Shown here in pieces: positions 1-7,728 of a stretch of 64,000 bases of DNA (within the stretch, counting starts at the first letter, position 1; each line of letters starts with the position of its first letter). The notes under the pieces were generated by a model. It was not told the DNA's origin and searched no databases. It worked only from the letters and a program-made list of their open reading frames with translations. Both the position numbers and the translations under genes were made by a program. The stretch covers positions 10,260-74,259 of the forward strand of contig DEJJ01000023.1 of NCBI GenBank assembly GCA_002353285.1, given 5' to 3'. This DNA is from Porphyromonadaceae bacterium UBA2751 (GTDB taxonomy: Bacteria > Bacteroidota > Bacteroidia > Bacteroidales > Muribaculaceae).

Positions 1-633
1 AATTGCAGTGCCCAGCGACCCTTGATAGTTGGGCTGATTGGTAATGATTTTGCGACCAGCCTTGGTCGACATGCTTGGCGACGAGATGACCTCGGCACCA
101 TAGGTCTGCATGATTGATCGCCGGTAAGGCTTTTGATTAAAAGAAATCTTTACCATGTAGACGGCCAATTCCAGGCCGAAGTGCTTGGCGGCAAGCGACA
201 AAGCAGCGCCCCATTGCCCAGCGCCAGTCTCGGTGGTGATGTTAGTGACTCCCTCCTGCTTGCAATAATAAGCTTGGGCAATTGCCGAGTTGAGTTTGTG
301 CGAGCCCACAGGGCTAACGCTCTCGTTTTTAAAATATATGTGAGCTGGTGTGTCGAGAAGTTTCTCCAGCCCGGTAGCACGCACCAGTGGCGTGGGCCGC
401 CAAATGCGATACATCTCCCTCACCTCGCCTGGGATCTCAATCCATCGGTCGGTGGTGTTTAACTCCTGCTGCGAAGCAGCTTTCGAGAAGATTGGATACA
501 AGTCCTCGGCAGTGAGAGGTTGCTTGGTTGCCGGGTGAATTAGTGGTAATGGCTTGCTAGCCATGTCGGGGATAATGTTATACCATGCCTGTGGTATTTC
601 CCGCTCTTGCAAAAGAAACTTTTTTGATTCCAT
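1..633 (-). CDS. TrpB-like tryptophan synthase beta chain (TrpB2 type), 3' part outside window
   Basis: Reading the minus strand from ATG at 633 gives 211 codons with no stop before the window edge. The protein starts MESKKFLLQEREIPQAWYN and contains GSHKLNSA, where the Lys is the expected Schiff-base lysine for pyridoxal phosphate, followed by TTETGAGQWG, typical of the beta-chain fold. The long N-terminal extension before the RPTPL motif matches the TrpB2/TrpB-like subfamily, which condenses indole with serine and often lies apart from the trp operon. No trpA is visible here. A lone minus-strand TATCTTTG (679-672) lies about 40 bp upstream. Family is clear; the C-terminal half is not seen. 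Confidence 0.88.
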   Translation of the reverse strand, partial: MESKKFLLQEREIPQAWYNIIPDMASKPLPLIHPATKQPLTAEDLYPIFSKAASQQELNTTDRWIEIPGEVREMYRIWRPTPLVRATGLEKLLDTPAHIYFKNESVSPVGSHKLNSAIAQAYYCKQEGVTNITTETGAGQWGAALSLAAKHFGLELAVYMVKISFNQKPYRRSIMQTYGAEVISSPSMSTKAGRKIITNQPNYQGSLGTAI

Positions 634-851
634 AAAATTGTATTTTTATTCTCATATTCTGAATATCGATGCAAAGATATACAATTTTCGTGAATATTTA
701 CGCATTTTTGAGCACTTTTTTATTTTCTTTATCGATTCACTTCAGCAACATTCATTTCACGATTTACGCAATAGGCTGATGCTTAGGCACTATGCCCCAG
801 CAGGTGAAAACACCCACCTGCATGACATAAAACAAAAAGTTATCAACAAGG

Positions 852-883
852 TTTGCCAGTGTTGACTAAATGTTGTAACTTTG
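852..883 (+). promoter_or_regulatory. Bacteroidetes promoter of HU-SPOR gene
   Basis: TTTG at 852-855, 20 bp spacer, TAACTTTG at 876-883. Only four bases separate the -7 element from the ATG at 888, so the expected transcription start falls on or next to the start codon. Confidence 0.7.
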
Positions 884-887
884 CACT

Positions 888-1874
888 ATGATTTCGATAA
901 TTCAGCACATAGAATACCTGATGATATTCCACGACTGCGTGGTAGTGCCAGGATGGGGTGCACTCATCGCTAATCATTCAACATCCAGTGCGAGCGAGCT
1001 CTCAATCAAGAGGCCATCAAGGACTATCGCCTTCAACGCCTCGATTAATCACAACGATGGGTTGCTCGCCAGTTCGTTGATGCGGCGTCACTCCCTCAGC
1101 TATCAAGAGGCCTGTAACATCATCAGCACAAATGTCACCACATTCCAGCGGCATCTGAGCAATGGCGATGAACTCGCCTTTGGCCATCTGGGATATTTCA
1201 AGTTCAACGCGAGCAAGAAGATCGAGTTCACGCCCATGGCCCAAGACCACTCATGCGACGAGTTCTTCGGCCTGACCGACATTAGTGTCAACGCCATCAC
1301 GGGGCAGGAGCCTGAAACGGCTCACATTGCTCCCAACATTGTCATAGGCTGGCACGACCGCATGAAGGTGGCAGCGTCGGTTGCCGCCATTGTGGGAGTT
1401 GGGTTATTGCTCTCCACGCCTGTGATTATCGACAAGTCGACCCAATCGGCAAGTTTAAATGTCATGGAGATTAAGGCTGGCAATCAAGATGCCAACAATC
1501 AACTTGTGACAGTGAAACCTGCCAGCATGACCACTCAGGCCGACAACAAAATCACATTGATCGAGGATCAGCAAAGCAAGGCCGCAAGTGACAAGGCACA
1601 ACAAGAAGACGAGACTGCTCAGGACAGCAACTCCCCCTACAATGAATCGATGCCCAGCAAGGGCAACTATTACCTGGTGATCAACTCATGCAGCACAGCC
1701 CAGAAGGCAGCCGCAATGTCGCAACAGTATGCACACCACGGCATGAAAACCAAGGTGGTGTCGAGGGGTGGTTATCATCACCTTGCCGTTGCTCAAAGCA
1801 ATAGCAGGCAAGAATTGCTCAAAGTCAAGAAGACACTGCCTGAGAAATACAAGAAGGCATGGGTGTGCAACTGA
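888..1874 (+). CDS. HU-CCDC81 and SPOR domain protein, membrane anchored
   Basis: 328 aa. Residues 1 to about 130 look like the paired HU-like CCDC81-type domains of Bacteroidetes (QHIEYLM..HDCVVVPGWGALI at the N-terminus, then NGDELAFGHLGYF). A single hydrophobic helix follows at about 160-182, then a low-complexity Gln/Lys/Asp linker, and a C-terminal SPOR domain at about 260-328 (begins NYYLVINSCST). In this family the HU-like part is cytoplasmic and SPOR binds denuded septal peptidoglycan, suggesting a role at the division site (family knowledge). The start at 888 is supported because the conserved family N-terminus begins here. The gene is monocistronic, ending at a strong bidirectional terminator. 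Confidence 0.88.
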   Translation: MISIIQHIEYLMIFHDCVVVPGWGALIANHSTSSASELSIKRPSRTIAFNASINHNDGLLASSLMRRHSLSYQEACNIISTNVTTFQRHLSNGDELAFGHLGYFKFNASKKIEFTPMAQDHSCDEFFGLTDISVNAITGQEPETAHIAPNIVIGWHDRMKVAASVAAIVGVGLLLSTPVIIDKSTQSASLNVMEIKAGNQDANNQLVTVKPASMTTQADNKITLIEDQQSKAASDKAQQEDETAQDSNSPYNESMPSKGNYYLVINSCSTAQKAAAMSQQYAHHGMKTKVVSRGGYHHLAVAQSNSRQELLKVKKTLPEKYKKAWVCN

Positions 1875-1897
1875 CACCCACATGCTTTTCACTCAGC

Positions 1898-1937
1898 AAA
1901 AATGGCACATGATGATTTCCAGTCATGTGCCATTTTT
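1898..1937. terminator. Bidirectional intrinsic terminator
   Basis: Perfect 15-bp inverted repeat AAAAATGGCACATGA / TCATGTGCCATTTTT with a 10-nt loop. A-tract and T-tract on both sides serve the HU-SPOR gene and the convergent lipoprotein gene. Confidence 0.9.
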
Positions 1938-1956
1938 CATTCAACCCAAGCGGGAG

Positions 1957-2160
1957 TTAATAGTGACCACCAGGGGGATGGTGGTGGTGATGCCCACCGC
2001 CTGGATGATGCGGACGAGGAGGTGGAGGACCTGGGCGCCCACGATAGGGATAATCATAGTAATAACCATCGTCATACCAGTAAGGGCTGCACGACGACAC
2101 AGCAACCGATGCCACTATCGATAGCAGCACCGCCAGCAGTAAAGTTTTTCTCTTTTTCAT
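1957..2160 (-). CDS. Small His/Pro/Gly-rich lipoprotein
   Basis: 67 aa. A lipoprotein signal (MKKRKTLLLAVLLSIV) with lipobox ending at Cys24 (VAVSSC) is followed by a Tyr/Asp-rich stretch and then a Pro/Gly/His tail with seven His in two clusters (PHHPGGG, then five His, PPGGHY). No enzyme domain can fit. The tail resembles metal-binding His-rich extensions, so binding of Ni, Zn or Cu on the cell envelope is a reasonable guess, not proven. Closed by the bidirectional terminator at 1898-1937. The signal peptide and clean intergenic placement support a real gene. Confidence 0.72.
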   Translation of the reverse strand: MKKRKTLLLAVLLSIVASVAVSSCSPYWYDDGYYYDYPYRGRPGPPPPRPHHPGGGHHHHHPPGGHY

Positions 2161-2195
2161 TCTTTTCAGTTAAAAACAAAAAGGGTTAATAAAAT

Positions 2196-2228
2196 TCGGT
2201 TGGTGTTGCCTATTTGACAACCAACCGA
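2196..2228. promoter_or_regulatory. Hairpin upstream of His-rich lipoprotein
   Basis: TCGGTTGGT (2196-2204) and ACCAACCGA (2220-2228) form a perfect 9-bp stem with a 15-nt loop, 36-68 bases ahead of the minus-strand start at 2160. It could be the terminator of the upstream YcxB-like gene or a leader structure. Confidence 0.5.
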
Positions 2229-2295
2229 GATTATGGTTTAACCCTAAATGGCAATTCTCGACCAATACTGATTATTTGACTACCAAATCGACCAA

Positions 2296-2769
2296 TTAAT
2301 CACTAATCCTTGCACGAATGGCGAGCACAAACTCGCGCAACTGCGCCTCATTCTCGAATGTGCTCAAGGGAATGGCCAGGAAGGTGTAACGGTTCTTCTT
2401 GAGCCTCACTACCAGGCAATCACTTGCTGCCGTGGTTGATGCAATCTCATGCCATGCAATCACATGGCGCTTCATCTTGTCGCTGGTGAAGTCGAGTTGC
2501 AGGCCAGTAGCGGTAATTGTCACTATTTTTTCCAGTATCGACCATCGCGACTCCTGAGTGAGAGCATAGTAATAGACAAGCGGCATTGCCAGCATCACCA
2601 TGGCCATCGCCACGATCAGGGCGACATAGGCAAAACGAGTGTCAACAGCAATCAGTGCCAGGCACACTACCACAGGCAGCAGCAAAATCCACCACCAGTG
2701 AGCCAGGAACAAGCGATAGAGTATCGCCATGTAGGTGCCCGAACTTATTGAACACTCTTTTATTACCAC
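2296..2769 (-). CDS. YcxB-like membrane protein
   Basis: 157 aa. Two closely spaced membrane helices (LLLPVVVCLALIAVDTRF and the VALIVAMAMVMLAMPLVYYY region) precede a C-terminal PH-like/YcxB-type domain with WHEIASTTAASDCLVVRLKKNRYTFLAIPLSTF. This matches the YcxB-like family, whose function is unknown. The start is taken as GTG at 2769, which overlaps the stop of the upstream hydrolase gene by seven bases, because the extra N-terminal residues (CSISSGTYMAILYRLF) fit the family pattern. An ATG at 2730 is the alternative. Probably translationally coupled to the hydrolase. Confidence 0.7.
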   Translation of the reverse strand: MVIKECSISSGTYMAILYRLFLAHWWWILLLPVVVCLALIAVDTRFAYVALIVAMAMVMLAMPLVYYYALTQESRWSILEKIVTITATGLQLDFTSDKMKRHVIAWHEIASTTAASDCLVVRLKKNRYTFLAIPLSTFENEAQLREFVLAIRARISD

Positions 2770-3911
2770 ACCCTGTTTTTAAGCAACAATCCCATTTTAA
2801 TGTTATCGCGCTGCTTTGTCTCGCGGTCATACATTTCCATGTTCTTCTTCACCAGCTGCTGGCAATAGCCAGTGCCTTCCTTATTATACAGCTTGCTCAA
2901 GTTCAGGTAATGCTGCCCATTACCACGCTCAATGCTGAATACTTCGGCCTTACGAGCCTTGACAATGTCGCATTGTGGGCTGTGATTGTCCTCGCCAGTG
3001 CCTTTAAGCACCTCAGGCACACCTCCAGCCACGCCAAGTCGGGCGGCAAATGTCTCGGCACATGGTGGATAGCCAAGGGCAATCCACATCGTGGTCAATG
3101 CTGGTGTTTCTCCTTGGTCTTCGGGATTAATACCCTCTATCACTATCGATGCCGTTGAGCTGCGCCGGGGTATGAAGTCCTGGTCAACAAGCCACTCTTC
3201 GCCACTATGTGTGTAGTCCTTGCCCATAAGGCTGTGATAGAATGAGCGCGAGAATTGCTCGGTGAACATCCAGGGCTCAAAGTCGCCCGCGGCAATGTGA
3301 GGGGCAAGCAAGTGGGTTGCGTTGCCATAACGCACATAGCCCATGCCCTCGTCCACACGCCCACTGTGAGAGTAATTAGTGCGTATTAGCACGCCATCGG
3401 GGGCATCGGCCAGGTCATATTTCTTGTAAGTGTAGTTCCCTGTCTCGAAATAGGCACCATTGCCTTTAGCATCTATCACGCCGAAGTTGGCCTCTACTCC
3501 CAGTGGTTTAGGCAGGGTCTTAAGTAAGCACTCAAAATCGTTGACCGTCACGCAGTGCTCAAGTGCCAGTTTCATTACCACGCCTTCACGGTCCATCTCG
3601 CTCAGGGGCACATCATCTTTGTTGAGATTATAGGATGCGGTGTTCATTATCGCAAAGCCCTTCTCGTTGAAGCCTGTCCAGGCTGCAGTGTCGGCAACAT
3701 CGCGGGCGTCAAATATAGCCACAAACTCATAGCAGTCGTCGTGAGCTTTAATTAGTTCAACACGATTGTCGGGGCAACCGGTGTCGCGGTGTTTCCACAG
3801 CATTGGGCGGCCCGAAACTGTTTTTTTGCCTGAGATTATTGCCGATGTGCACGCCATCGCACCAAGGCAACTGGCAAACATCAACACTATGATTAGTACC
3901 TGCTTTTTCAT
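2763..3911 (-). CDS. Secreted Ntn-hydrolase (C45/acyltransferase-like linear amide hydrolase)
   Basis: 382 aa. A signal peptide ends ...LGAMAC; cleavage would leave Cys21 as the new N-terminus (CTSAIISGKKT), exactly the N-terminal nucleophile of the Ntn-hydrolase superfamily. The following GRPMLWKHRDT and GFNEKGFAIMNTA are typical of the C45 (isopenicillin-N acyltransferase-like) and choloylglycine-hydrolase-like families, which cut linear amide bonds. The substrate cannot be read from sequence; bile-salt hydrolase activity should not be assumed. Location is periplasm or outside. It starts at ATG 3911 under a good minus-strand promoter (3965-3934) back to back with the rho promoter, and is followed by the YcxB-like gene. 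Confidence 0.82.
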   Translation of the reverse strand: MKKQVLIIVLMFASCLGAMACTSAIISGKKTVSGRPMLWKHRDTGCPDNRVELIKAHDDCYEFVAIFDARDVADTAAWTGFNEKGFAIMNTASYNLNKDDVPLSEMDREGVVMKLALEHCVTVNDFECLLKTLPKPLGVEANFGVIDAKGNGAYFETGNYTYKKYDLADAPDGVLIRTNYSHSGRVDEGMGYVRYGNATHLLAPHIAAGDFEPWMFTEQFSRSFYHSLMGKDYTHSGEEWLVDQDFIPRRSSTASIVIEGINPEDQGETPALTTMWIALGYPPCAETFAARLGVAGGVPEVLKGTGEDNHSPQCDIVKARKAEVFSIERGNGQHYLNLSKLYNKEGTGYCQQLVKKNMEMYDRETKQRDNIKMGLLLKNRVW

Positions 3912-3933
3912 GATTTCGTTGATTTTATTGCCC

Positions 3934-3965
3934 CAAAGGTACTACAAAAACACTTTGCAAACAAA
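3934..3965 (-). promoter_or_regulatory. Promoter of Ntn-hydrolase gene
   Basis: On the minus strand TTTG (3965-3962), 20 bp, TACCTTTG (3941-3934). Start expected near 3929, giving a leader of about 18 nt. Confidence 0.72.
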
Positions 3966-3969
3966 AAAA

Positions 3970-4000
3970 TTTGGTAATTAAAATAAAATTGCTACCTTTG
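3970..4000 (+). promoter_or_regulatory. Promoter of rho
   Basis: TTTG (3970-3973), 19 bp, TACCTTTG (3993-4000). Its -33 element is only four bases from the -33 element of the divergent hydrolase promoter. Confidence 0.75.
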
Positions 4001-4243
4001 CACACGAATTATGCACGCAATCACGCCATTGATGGCACATGTTACCTACACAAAAAAGCACTTGTGTGCATTTCCCACATTATTTATTTTTTAAATCTAT
4101 CATTTTTATTCTCGATAATCTTATTCACCGAGTGATTCAGCATTGTTAGGGCATGCTATTTCTCTGAGCATGCTATTATTAGAGTAGAGGTTGATGCAAG
4201 CAAATTAATCACTTGTGATTTTCATGATTATTTTTTTCAAACT
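4001..4243 (+). promoter_or_regulatory. Long rho leader with repeated GCATGC hairpin
   Basis: About 240 nt lie between the predicted start and the rho ATG, far longer than other leaders here. It is pyrimidine/AT-rich and holds a direct repeat GCATGCTATT (4151-4160, 4168-4177), whose GCATGC cores can pair as a hairpin. Long rho leaders often mediate autoregulation by Rho-dependent attenuation in other bacteria; that this one does so is inference. Confidence 0.45.
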
Positions 4244-6460
4244 ATGTATATTTTAGACGAACTCAGTTCAATGAGCGAGGCCCAATTAAAAGATTTGGCC
4301 AAATCAATGGGATTAAAGAAAGTTGATAATCTCGAGAAAACCGACTTGGTGTATCAAATTATTGACCAGCAAGCTATTGACGCTTCAATCAACACCCCCG
4401 AGGAGCCTAAGCGCCGCCGCGGCAAAGCCAAGAAGGATAGCAGCGAGCAATCAACCGAGCCCAAAGCTAAAGAGAGCAAGAAGAAATCCACCAAGAAAAG
4501 CGATGAGAAGCCGGCCAAGAAAAACGATGACAAGCCAGCACAGGATTCTCAACCACAAGAAACACTACCACAAGAGGAGGTCGCCGAAGCTCCTAAACGC
4601 AAGCGCGGACGTCCTCGCAAGAGCGATAATAAAGCATCTCAACAAGAGCAGTTGCCAGGACTTGAAGAGCCTGAAACCATCGATCAGAAACCTCAAGAGG
4701 AAGCTCCTGCCGCCAAGCCCAAGCGTGCTCGCCGCGAGCGCATCGAGCGTAATGTGGTGCAAGAGTCAATCGACTACAACGACGCCACTCCATCACAGGC
4801 TCCTGCTGCACAGGATGAGCCTCAGGCACCAGTCGAGCCACCCATCGAGCCTCTTGACCTGGCTCCTGTCGAGGCTCACGACATCCCTGCCGAGCCCATG
4901 CTCGATAGCAACAATGAAATTTATCCCAACGAGGGTTTCATCGGCAACGAGGGCGAGCTGACCGATCAAGAGGAACCTTCCCGCTTCAACCCCAAGCAGG
5001 ATGATTTCATGAGCCTGTTCAACACCAATCCTAACGCATCAATTGGCAAGAAGTCAAAGCGCGGCGAGAACCAGAATAACAATGCCGGCCAATTCTACAG
5101 CGGCGGCCCAATGACTTTCAAGCCTCGCACTCCCGAAGAGCGTGAGCAGGCCGCACGACGTGCCGAGGAGCAACGACGCATCGCTGCCGAGGAAGCAGCC
5201 AAGGCTCCTATCATCATCCAGGAGCCCAAGGCCGAGAAGGAACCGCAACAACCCAAGCAGTCTAAGAAAAAGAAGGGTAAGAACCAGCAGGCTCAGCAGC
5301 AACCCGAGTCGGCTCTACCCTACTCCGATGCAAGCTACAACTTTGACGGCATCCTCAACGGCACTGGCGTGCTTGAGGTTATGCCCGACGGATATGGATT
5401 CCTGCGCTCGAGCGACTACAACTATCTCACTTCGCCCGACGACATCTACGTGCCACAGTCGCACATCAAGAACTTCGGTCTTAAAACTGGTGATGTGGTG
5501 GAATGTACAATCCGCCCACCCAAGGAAGGCGAGAAATACTTCCCACTGGTTAACGTGCGCCTCATCAACGGTCGCACTCCTGAGTTTGTGCGCGACCGCA
5601 TCCCATTTGAGCATCTTGTGCCACTGTTCCCCAACGAGAAGTTCGATCTGGTGAACCACACTCGCCCCAACATCTCAACACGCATCGTCGACATGTTCTC
5701 GCCCATTGGCAAGGGACAGCGCGGACTCATCGTGGCACCACCTAAGACGGGTAAAACAGTGCTGCTCAAGGATATTGCTAACTCAATCTCCGAAAATCAT
5801 CCCGACACCTACATGATAATCCTGCTCATCGACGAGCGTCCTGAGGAGGTTACCGACATGGCACGCAGCGTTAATGCTGAGGTCATTGCATCTACATTTG
5901 ACGAGCCTGCCGACCGTCATGTAAAGATTGCCGACCTCGTGCTACAGAAGGCTAAACGCATGGTAGAGTGCGGACACGACGTGGTGATATTGCTCGACTC
6001 CATCACACGACTGGCGCGTGCCTACAATACCATTGCACCTGCTAGTGGTAAAATCTTGAGTGGTGGTGTCGACGCCAATGCACTGCAGCGTCCCAAGCGA
6101 TTCTTCGGTGCCGCACGTAACATCGAGAACGGTGGCAGCCTAACCATCATCGCCACAGCGCTCATCGAGACTGGCAGCAAGATGGATGAGGTAATCTTCG
6201 AGGAGTTCAAGGGTACTGGTAACATGGAGCTGCAGCTCGACCGCAAGCTCAGCAACAAGCGTGTGTTCCCAGCTGTCGACATCATGGCTTCGAGCACCCG
6301 ACGCGACGACCTGCTACTCACGCAAGACACCCTCAACCGCATGTGGATTCTGCGCCGATTCCTCAGCGACCGCAACTCTATCGAAGCAATGGAGTTTATC
6401 AAAGACCGCATGGAGCGCACACGCGACAACGACGAACTGCTGCGCACTATGAACGACTAA
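4244..6460 (+). CDS. rho: Transcription termination factor Rho with long disordered insert
   Basis: 738 aa, against about 420 in E. coli. Order: Rho N-terminal helical domain (1 to about 50), a highly charged low-complexity insert (about 52-360) rich in Lys, Glu, Pro, Gln with an AT-hook-like KRKRGRPRKS near 118-127, then the cold-shock RNA-binding domain (from about 367, GVLEVMPDGYGFLRS), Walker A APPKTGKT near 496, Walker B VVILLDSITRLARAYN, and the Q-loop/R-loop block KILSGGVDANALQ. All ATPase residues are present. Rho is a hexameric RNA helicase ending transcription. Such inserts are characteristic of Bacteroidetes Rho and have been tied to phase separation in Bacteroides (established knowledge). 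Monocistronic, ended by a strong terminator. Confidence 0.97.
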   Translation: MYILDELSSMSEAQLKDLAKSMGLKKVDNLEKTDLVYQIIDQQAIDASINTPEEPKRRRGKAKKDSSEQSTEPKAKESKKKSTKKSDEKPAKKNDDKPAQDSQPQETLPQEEVAEAPKRKRGRPRKSDNKASQQEQLPGLEEPETIDQKPQEEAPAAKPKRARRERIERNVVQESIDYNDATPSQAPAAQDEPQAPVEPPIEPLDLAPVEAHDIPAEPMLDSNNEIYPNEGFIGNEGELTDQEEPSRFNPKQDDFMSLFNTNPNASIGKKSKRGENQNNNAGQFYSGGPMTFKPRTPEEREQAARRAEEQRRIAAEEAAKAPIIIQEPKAEKEPQQPKQSKKKKGKNQQAQQQPESALPYSDASYNFDGILNGTGVLEVMPDGYGFLRSSDYNYLTSPDDIYVPQSHIKNFGLKTGDVVECTIRPPKEGEKYFPLVNVRLINGRTPEFVRDRIPFEHLVPLFPNEKFDLVNHTRPNISTRIVDMFSPIGKGQRGLIVAPPKTGKTVLLKDIANSISENHPDTYMIILLIDERPEEVTDMARSVNAEVIASTFDEPADRHVKIADLVLQKAKRMVECGHDVVILLDSITRLARAYNTIAPASGKILSGGVDANALQRPKRFFGAARNIENGGSLTIIATALIETGSKMDEVIFEEFKGTGNMELQLDRKLSNKRVFPAVDIMASSTRRDDLLLTQDTLNRMWILRRFLSDRNSIEAMEFIKDRMERTRDNDELLRTMND

Positions 6461-6482
6461 TCACAAATCCTTTTTATACTGA

Positions 6483-6523
6483 AACAAGCAGCATCCCTTC
6501 ATTTCGATGGGATGCTGTTTGTT
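6483..6523 (+). terminator. Intrinsic terminator after rho
   Basis: AACAAGCAGCATCCC pairs with GGGATGCTGTTTGTT (6509-6523) around an 11-nt loop, followed by a T-rich stretch. It may also serve the convergent DUF262 gene. Confidence 0.85.
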
Positions 6524-6554
6524 CTATATTTATAGGCAGAATTGTAATTACGCT

Positions 6555-7724
6555 TTACTTATTTCCCTTTGCCCTATTATGTGTCTTGCATAGCATTTGG
6601 CAGTTCTTGATGGTGGTGTCACCACCTTTGCTCCATGCTGTAACATGGTCGGCATCCATCTCGTTGAGTTTCCATATTCGCTCACGGTTATTGTCATGAC
6701 CAATTGCGCAGTACGGGCAGTTCGACAAGCCTTTCTTCTTCGCCTTTATGGTCTGTTGCTCATAAACCTTGCGCATCGTAGCCTTGTCAAACAGCCTCAC
6801 ATTAAGCAGTTTATGGTCAACGCATCCTCCTAGCACATATTCAAATATACCACGATGATTAGTCACAAAGTCATCGCTCATCAGCTCCCGCACCTTTGCC
6901 GACAGTTTAGTGTGGTCAAAGGCCATATTGTGGAACCGTTCATAAAGCTCGCCCCAATTCAGTCCGCACATTTCAGGATAAATGTCATCAAATTTCGAAT
7001 CCGCCCAATCAATCACGGTGTTGAAATACGTCTTTATCTCGTTGATATTTGTGTCTCGGCGATGCTGGCTCATGTAGCTATCCACCTTGCCCTTGCTCAC
7101 CCATTCAAGTGCTGTGGCAAGGTAATCCTGACGCTTGGCAACGCCTTTGATATATGACTTCCATTTCTGGATATTGGCATTTTGCGAATTGCTGAATTCT
7201 GCTTTGCACAAGGTCACAAAGGGACCACTATACACCGAATTCAACTCCTCTTGCCTATTAAGAGCAATACCGGCTGTATTTATAATCTTGAACCACTCTT
7301 TCAGCTCTTCCTCGGCATTGTCGCCCTCGCCTTCGCATATGTATACAAGCAACTCGGTGTTCAGTATCTTGTCTTGCTTCTCTTTGTTTAATCCGTCAAA
7401 ATTCTGCTCCAGGCCGTTAATCTTAACAGCAAACTTGTTCTTGACAAACCTACCAAGCGACGTGATACGTTGCTGGCCATCAAGCACTTCTAGCTTGCCG
7501 TCTTCCATCTTATTGAAATATATCAACCCTAACGGATATCCCTTCAGCACCGACTCAATCACGGCAACATCACGCTTGCCGTCAGCATATATGTAGTTGC
7601 GCTGATACTCGGGCTGAATTGTCAACTTGCCAGCAAGACCATACAATCCCTTGCCCTCAAGCTCGTTATACTCAAACCCGTCACAAATCTCTTCTACGGT
7701 ATATTTCTCTAATGTCGTCTTCAT
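6555..7724 (-). CDS. DUF262 (ParB-like) plus HNH endonuclease, likely restriction/defence nuclease
   Basis: 389 aa. N-terminal DUF262/GmrS-like domain: QPEYQRNY (37-44) and the diagnostic DGQQR (82-86), a ParB-related NTP-handling fold. C-terminal HNH domain in the last about 55 residues with CPYC, DADHVTAWSKGG and NCQMLCKTHNRAKGNK, giving the two Cys pairs and the DH of the catalytic beta-beta-alpha metal motif. Proteins of this layout are modification-dependent or conventional restriction nucleases and phage-defence effectors. It starts four bases after the methylase stop, so the two are one transcript. The coding sequence is less GC-rich than rho or bamD, suggesting acquisition. Target site unknown. 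Confidence 0.85.
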   Translation of the reverse strand: MKTTLEKYTVEEICDGFEYNELEGKGLYGLAGKLTIQPEYQRNYIYADGKRDVAVIESVLKGYPLGLIYFNKMEDGKLEVLDGQQRITSLGRFVKNKFAVKINGLEQNFDGLNKEKQDKILNTELLVYICEGEGDNAEEELKEWFKIINTAGIALNRQEELNSVYSGPFVTLCKAEFSNSQNANIQKWKSYIKGVAKRQDYLATALEWVSKGKVDSYMSQHRRDTNINEIKTYFNTVIDWADSKFDDIYPEMCGLNWGELYERFHNMAFDHTKLSAKVRELMSDDFVTNHRGIFEYVLGGCVDHKLLNVRLFDKATMRKVYEQQTIKAKKKGLSNCPYCAIGHDNNRERIWKLNEMDADHVTAWSKGGDTTIKNCQMLCKTHNRAKGNK

Positions 7725-7728
7725 TTAT

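Noticed and set aside
554..865. 103-codon frame between the TrpB-like and HU-SPOR genes
   Set aside because: It is AT-rich noncoding composition spanning divergent promoter regions, and has no recognisable feature.
2763..3911. Bile salt hydrolase
   Set aside because: The N-terminal Cys fold is shared, but sequence blocks fit the wider C45/linear amide hydrolase family; specific bile-salt residues could not be confirmed.
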